A DNA stretch of 64,000 nt. Origin: Pasteurella bettyae CCUG 2042. Lineage in GTDB: Bacteria > Pseudomonadota > Gammaproteobacteria > Enterobacterales > Pasteurellaceae. The notes below the pieces were generated by a model. That model was given only the letters and a program-made list of their open reading frames with translations. It ran no database searches and was not told the DNA's origin. The stretch covers positions 144,690-208,689 of the forward strand of contig NZ_AJSX01000033.1 in the NCBI RefSeq assembly GCF_000262245.1, read 5' to 3'. Positions 60,342 to 64,000 of this stretch are shown here, piece after piece; within the stretch, counting starts at the first letter, position 1; every line of letters starts with the position of its first letter. The position numbers were made by a program, and so were the translations under genes.

Positions 60342-61096
60342 AAATTCAACTAATCTGTGAAACAGAAATTTCCGAAAATTTCACCGCACTTTGTGTTGCT
60401 CAAGGTTTAGAACATGATCCTCAAAATACTCTTGCTTTGGTGCAAACGGAACAAAACGGAGAAGTGCGGTTAGAATTGCGAAAATTAGATGAGCCTAAAC
60501 TCGGAGCCGTTTATGTGGATTTTGTGACAGGCACAATGGCACATCGCCGTAAATTTGGTGGTGGGCGAGGTGAAGCCATTGCCAAAGCAGTAGGCATTAA
60601 AGGTGATGAATTACCCACGGTGATTGATGCTACAGCTGGTTTAGGGCGTGATGCTTTTGTACTGGCTGCTATTGGTTGTAAAGTAAAATTAGTAGAACGC
60701 CATCCAGTGGTATCATTATTATTACAAGATGGTTTACGACGTGCTTATGCAGATCCTGATATTGGTGAAATGATGCAGCAAAACATGCAATTATTATCCG
60801 TTCATCATATTAGTGAACTTAATCCAGAGGTTGATTTCGCTGATGTCGTTTATCTTGACCCGATGTATCCCCATAAACCAAAATCTGCTTTAGTGAAAAA
60901 AGAAATGCGTGTATTTCAGCATTTAGTGGGGGCAGATTTAGATTCTGATGGATTGCTCATACCTGCCTTAAAATTGGCGAAAAAACGAGTGGTAGTAAAA
61001 CGCCCTGATTATGCGGAATTTCTTGCCCAACGCCAACCTCAATTTAGTCGAGAAACTAAAAATCATCGATTTGATATTTACTCCACAAATATCTAA
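60338..61096 (+). CDS. rsmJ: RsmJ, 16S rRNA (guanine-1516-N2)-methyltransferase
   Basis: This 252-residue methyltransferase modifies G1516 of 16S rRNA. It has the motif [19 protein letters not shown] for SAM binding and [20 protein letters not shown] at the catalytic region. The upstream [17 protein letters not shown] is a diagnostic block. Length matches E. coli RsmJ (250). It is translationally coupled to trmA. A small GGAGGA/TCCTCC hairpin (61103-61118) follows, with only a weak T stretch. Confidence 0.95.
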   Translation: MKIQLICETEISENFTALCVAQGLEHDPQNTLALVQTEQNGEVRLELRKLDEPKLGAVYVDFVTGTMAHRRKFGGGRGEAIAKAVGIKGDELPTVIDATAGLGRDAFVLAAIGCKVKLVERHPVVSLLLQDGLRRAYADPDIGEMMQQNMQLLSVHHISELNPEVDFADVVYLDPMYPHKPKSALVKKEMRVFQHLVGADLDSDGLLIPALKLAKKRVVVKRPDYAEFLAQRQPQFSRETKNHRFDIYSTNI

Positions 61097-61182
61097 TAAA
61101 CAGGAGGAACTATCCTCCAATTTAATCATATTCAATAAAAGAATTCACCAAAGGTGAATAAATCCAGTTGATAAAGTGCGGT

Positions 61183-61740
61183 CTAAATTTCAAAAATTTT
61201 TAATGTTTGCTCCAATAAGAAAGGAAATTCTGTAAAGCCCTGACGAGCTAAAAAATGTCCTGATTTTTCTAAAGTAATATATTGGGCTTGCAATTTTTTT
61301 GCTAATTCTTCTGAATAATGACAATTTACTATTTCATCATCTAAAGAGGCGATAACAAGACGATTAGGAATATTGCAGATGAGCTTAGCATAATTAATTG
61401 GTTCTGAGGTAAAGGCATTTAGCTCTGGTAAGTTTGTTAAATGACGATCAAATCCCGCAACAAGAATAAGCCCTTTTATTGGGGTATTTTTTTGTTGTAA
61501 ATAACGTAATGTAGCAATACATCCAAGGCTGTGCGCAATAAAGACAGTATTTTCATCTAATTGATGAATATGTTTTTGATGATAGCTTAACCATGCTTCT
61601 GGTTCAGGCTTAGATGAATTTGGCATATTGAAAATATCAACATTGATTTGATGGGGAATTAATTGGTTTTTTAACCATTGGAACCAATGTGATTGAGAGG
61701 TTGCTGTATAACCATGAGTAATATAAAGCTGTTTATGCAT
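61183..61740 (-). CDS. RBBP9/YdeN-family alpha/beta hydrolase
   Basis: This 185-residue serine hydrolase resembles the RBBP9/YdeN family. The opening HGYTATSQSHWFQWLK, the nucleophile motif FIAHSLGCIATLRYL, the acid in VIASLDDEIVNCHYS and the histidine in EKSGHFLARQGF give a full catalytic triad. The natural substrate is unknown. It is convergent with rsmJ; a USS lies downstream near 61175. The 284-bp gap upstream is AT-rich and holds the transporter promoter. Confidence 0.85.
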   Translation of the reverse strand: MHKQLYITHGYTATSQSHWFQWLKNQLIPHQINVDIFNMPNSSKPEPEAWLSYHQKHIHQLDENTVFIAHSLGCIATLRYLQQKNTPIKGLILVAGFDRHLTNLPELNAFTSEPINYAKLICNIPNRLVIASLDDEIVNCHYSEELAKKLQAQYITLEKSGHFLARQGFTEFPFLLEQTLKIFEI

Positions 61741-61955
61741 AATGGTTTTCCTATTTTTAGAATTATTTTATAAATTAATTTAATTTTTTCTAGTGTAATT
61801 TATATTTAGTATTTTATACGGGGAATAATTAGCTATTTAGATACAAAGATTATTAATGTTATATTTTTGGTTTAAATAACTAAATTTAATTAAATATATA
61901 GTTTAAAAAACTATAAAAGATACTAAAAACGCACAAAATGAAAACAAAAACACTA

Positions 61956-61983
61956 TTGACTAGCTTTCTTTTTAGGCTATATT
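61956..61983 (+). promoter_or_regulatory. Sigma-70 promoter for the NSS transporter
   Basis: TTGACT (61956-61961), a 16-bp spacer and TATATT (61978-61983) precede the transporter start by about 40 bp. The rest of 61741-62024 shows no further element that I can support. Confidence 0.6.
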
Positions 61984-62024
61984 CCTATTTACTGGTTTAA
62001 TTAATTTTTAAAAGGATTGTCATA

Positions 62025-63527
62025 ATGACAAAGTCAAATTCTACTCGAGAAACTTTTTCAGGGCGTAGAGCCTTTATTATTGCTGCCATAGGATCAGCTG
62101 TAGGACTCGGAAATATCTGGCGTTTTCCATATACCACTTATGAAAATGGTGGTGGTGCATTTATTATTCCTTATCTAATAGCATTATTGACGGCTGGGAT
62201 ACCTTTATTATTTTTAGATTATGCAATCGGTCATCGTCATCGTGGTGGTGCACCACTTTCCTATCGCCGTTTTAGCCAACATTTTGAAGCGTTTGGTTGG
62301 TGGCAAGTTATGGTGAACGTCATTATTGGTCTTTATTATGCTGTCGTATTAGGTTGGGCTGCCACTTATACTTACTTCTCATTCACCACGGCATGGGGCG
62401 CTAAACCAATAGATTTTTTTGTTGGTGAGTTTCTTAAAATGGGAGATATTACACAAGGCGTAAGTTTTGAATTTGTTGGCATGGTTGTCGGCCCATTAAT
62501 TGTTGTATGGTTAGTTGCATTAGCGGTACTTGCTTTAGGGGTACAAAAAGGGATTGCAAAATCTTCAGCTATTTTAATGCCAGTTTTAGTGATAATGTTC
62601 TTTGTTTTAGTGATTTCATCCTTATTTTTACCAGGTGCAGCAAAAGGATTAGACGCGTTATTCACACCTGATTGGTCAAAACTTGCAGATCCAAGTGTAT
62701 GGATTGCTGCTTATGGACAAATATTCTTCTCTTTATCTATTTGTTTCGGCATTATGATCACCTATGCTTCTTATCTAAAGAAAGATTCTGATTTAACTGG
62801 TGCAGGATTAGTGGTTGGTTTTGCTAATAGTAGCTTCGAAGTATTAGCGGGAATTGGTGTATTTGCTGCCCTTGGATTTATGGCAACCGCATCAGGACAG
62901 GAAGTGAGCGAAGTCGCAAAAGGTGGTATTGGTTTAGCGTTCTTTGCGTTCCCAACGATTATTAACGAAGCACCATTTGGTGAAGTATTAGGCGTATTAT
63001 TTTTTGGTTCTTTAACCTTCGCCGCCTTGACATCATTTATTTCTGTCATTGAAGTTATTATTTCAGCCGTACAGGATAAACTTCGCATTCGTCGTGCAAA
63101 AGTGACTTTTCTTGTTGGAATTCCGATGATGATTTTGTCTGTATTATTGTTTGGTACAACAACAGGTTTACCAATGTTAGATGTAATGGATAAATTTGTT
63201 AACTACTTCGGTATTGTGGCTGTCGCTTTTGTATCATTAATTGCGATTGTTGCAAATGAAAAATTGGGCGTTTTAGGAAATCACCTAAATGAAACTTCAT
63301 CATTTAAAGTTGGCTTTATTTGGCGCTTATGTATTGTTATTACAACAGGTATTTTAGCATTTATGCTATTCAGTGAAGGCGCAAAAGTTTTCACAGAAGG
63401 ATACGAAGGTTACCCAAATTGGTTTGTTAACACCTTTGGTTGGGGAATGTCAATTTTATTGGTGATTGTTGCTGTATTACTTTCACGTTTAAAATGGAAA
63501 AATGAAATTCAATTTTCGGAGGAATAA
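62025..63527 (+). CDS. Neurotransmitter:sodium symporter family transporter (MetP-like)
   Basis: This 500-residue transporter has about 11-12 transmembrane helices and the LeuT-type TM1 signature [20 protein letters not shown] with the [12 protein letters not shown] extension. The family imports amino acids with sodium. The presence of a tiny partner gene 1 bp after its stop suggests the MetP type described in Corynebacterium, which imports methionine and alanine. The substrate here is inferred from that arrangement only. The gene has a good promoter and the unit ends in a strong terminator. Confidence 0.92.
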   Translation: MTKSNSTRETFSGRRAFIIAAIGSAVGLGNIWRFPYTTYENGGGAFIIPYLIALLTAGIPLLFLDYAIGHRHRGGAPLSYRRFSQHFEAFGWWQVMVNVIIGLYYAVVLGWAATYTYFSFTTAWGAKPIDFFVGEFLKMGDITQGVSFEFVGMVVGPLIVVWLVALAVLALGVQKGIAKSSAILMPVLVIMFFVLVISSLFLPGAAKGLDALFTPDWSKLADPSVWIAAYGQIFFSLSICFGIMITYASYLKKDSDLTGAGLVVGFANSSFEVLAGIGVFAALGFMATASGQEVSEVAKGGIGLAFFAFPTIINEAPFGEVLGVLFFGSLTFAALTSFISVIEVIISAVQDKLRIRRAKVTFLVGIPMMILSVLLFGTTTGLPMLDVMDKFVNYFGIVAVAFVSLIAIVANEKLGVLGNHLNETSSFKVGFIWRLCIVITTGILAFMLFSEGAKVFTEGYEGYPNWFVNTFGWGMSILLVIVAVLLSRLKWKNEIQFSEE

Positions 63528-63528
63528 A

Positions 63529-63621
63529 ATGAGTACCACTGCAATTATTATGATGATTGTTGCCTTAGTTGTTATTTGGGGTGGGTTTGTCCTTTCCGTA
63601 ATAAGACTACCAAAAGAATAA
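63529..63621 (+). CDS. MetS-like 30-residue small subunit of the NSS transporter
   Basis: This 30-codon frame starts with ATG 1 bp after the transporter stop, preceded by a strong Shine-Dalgarno (GGAGGAATAAA, overlapping the end of the transporter gene). It encodes one transmembrane helix (residues 4-25, TAIIMMIVALVVIWGGFVLS) and a short basic/acidic tail (RLPKE). This matches the methionine/alanine importer small subunit MetS, which in Corynebacterium is needed for MetP function. The gene is short enough to be missed by automatic annotation. A terminator follows after about 70 bp. Confidence 0.85.
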   Translation: MSTTAIIMMIVALVVIWGGFVLSVIRLPKE

Positions 63622-63692
63622 AATTTTTAATATTTAAACCGCACTTTGATGTGCATCCATAAACTCCAGCAGTTTATCAACTTACTTAAAGA

Positions 63693-63726
63693 TTGAGCTC
63701 TGTATTATACAGGGCTCAAATTTTTT
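63693..63726 (+). terminator. Terminator of the NSS transporter operon
   Basis: TTGAGCTCTGTA (63693-63704) pairs with TACAGGGCTCAA (63708-63719), a 12-bp stem with one G-T pair and a TTA loop. It is followed by AATTTTTT. Confidence 0.88.
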
Positions 63727-63870
63727 AAACTTGGCTTGATTGTTCTTCATTGTAATAATGAACATGTCTATGCAATGCCTGTTTAACTTTAAACGAACTT
63801 AAAAAACTTTCTATCAAAGCATTATTATAACTCTTTCCTCATCTACTTATCACCGAATAGAAATTCAAAC
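63725..63870 (-). pseudogene. Remnant of an IS3-family transposase C-terminus
   Basis: On the minus strand one frame reads YSVISR-stop-GKSYNNALIESF, followed by LSSFKVKQALHRHVHYYNEE and a stop. It resembles the C-terminal SxxGxxYDNAxxESFF block of IS3-type (DDE) transposases. An in-frame TGA interrupts the conserved block and further stops lie upstream, so it is a decayed, truncated fragment. No terminal inverted repeats or full element were seen. The remaining 130 bp or so to the right edge is AT-rich and featureless to me. Confidence 0.7.
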
Positions 63871-64000
63871 AACTTTATCACAGTTTTAATTCCTATTAAT
63901 TAAGGTTATGTGTAATGGGGGATTAATCAACAATCCGTGCAGAATATTTAAACTAAACATTGAGTTTTGATGAAAAATAGTACATTTGATAAAAAACTTT

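Noticed and set aside
62771..63088. A 105-codon open frame antisense to the NSS transporter
   Set aside because: The protein is low-complexity, mirrors the transmembrane helices of the real gene and has no start signal.

Overview
The window is chromosomal DNA from an AT-rich gammaproteobacterium of the family Pasteurellaceae. Roughly 40 copies of the 9-mer AAGTGCGGT or its complement, the Haemophilus influenzae-type DNA uptake signal sequence (USS), are scattered through genes and intergenic terminators. Gene content (napFDAGH, dmsABC, selAB, hybOABCDE, narQ) fits a facultative anaerobe with several anaerobic respiratory chains. The species cannot be fixed from this sequence alone.

Layout. 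1-5252 holds the periplasmic nitrate reductase operon (napF-D-A-G-H, leftward; the rest lies beyond the left edge), with narQ divergent at 5650. 7386-24123 is mostly housekeeping: a GNAT acetyltransferase, recX/recA, mutS, an MgtC-like protein, a PldB-like hydrolase, asd, the ftsYEX cluster, rsmD, an ABC-F ATPase (yheS), an Old Yellow Enzyme, a DoxX protein and an MscS channel. 24258-29378 is a DMSO reductase operon, dmsABC, with its chaperone and an extra NapF-like Fe-S protein. tRNA-Sec (selC) and selAB follow. 33168-35065 has yagU, nudJ and rluE. 35334-44932 is the complete atpIBEFHAGDC operon followed (upstream) by rsmG-mnmG.

44933-45517 has the hallmarks of the chromosomal replication origin oriC: twelve GATC sites in about 240 bp, GATC-led AT-rich 13-mers and three DnaA boxes next to mnmG, in the same polarity as E. 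coli. The atp, rsmG and mnmG genes are transcribed away from it. To its right lie tal, tag, lptD, an unusual nrdB-nrdA operon, a [NiFe]-hydrogenase 2 operon (hybO-A-B-C-D-E-G), trmA-rsmJ, a small hydrolase, an NSS-family transporter with its 30-residue partner, and a decayed IS3-type transposase fragment at the right edge.

The genes work together as an anaerobic energy module around oriC. Hydrogenase 2 feeds electrons from H2 to the quinone pool, and Nap and Dms pass them to nitrate and to DMSO or related S/N-oxides. The Sec genes would support a selenoprotein encoded elsewhere, typically formate dehydrogenase. FNR-like sites precede dmsA (perfect), napF and hybO (one mismatch each). The most notable items are the oriC and the ribonucleotide reductase: a short large subunit without an ATP cone and a small subunit with Glu at the first metal-ligand position. 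This resembles class Id (dimanganese) enzymes and is preceded by two NrdR boxes 32 bp apart. I did not see a clearly undescribed multi-gene system.
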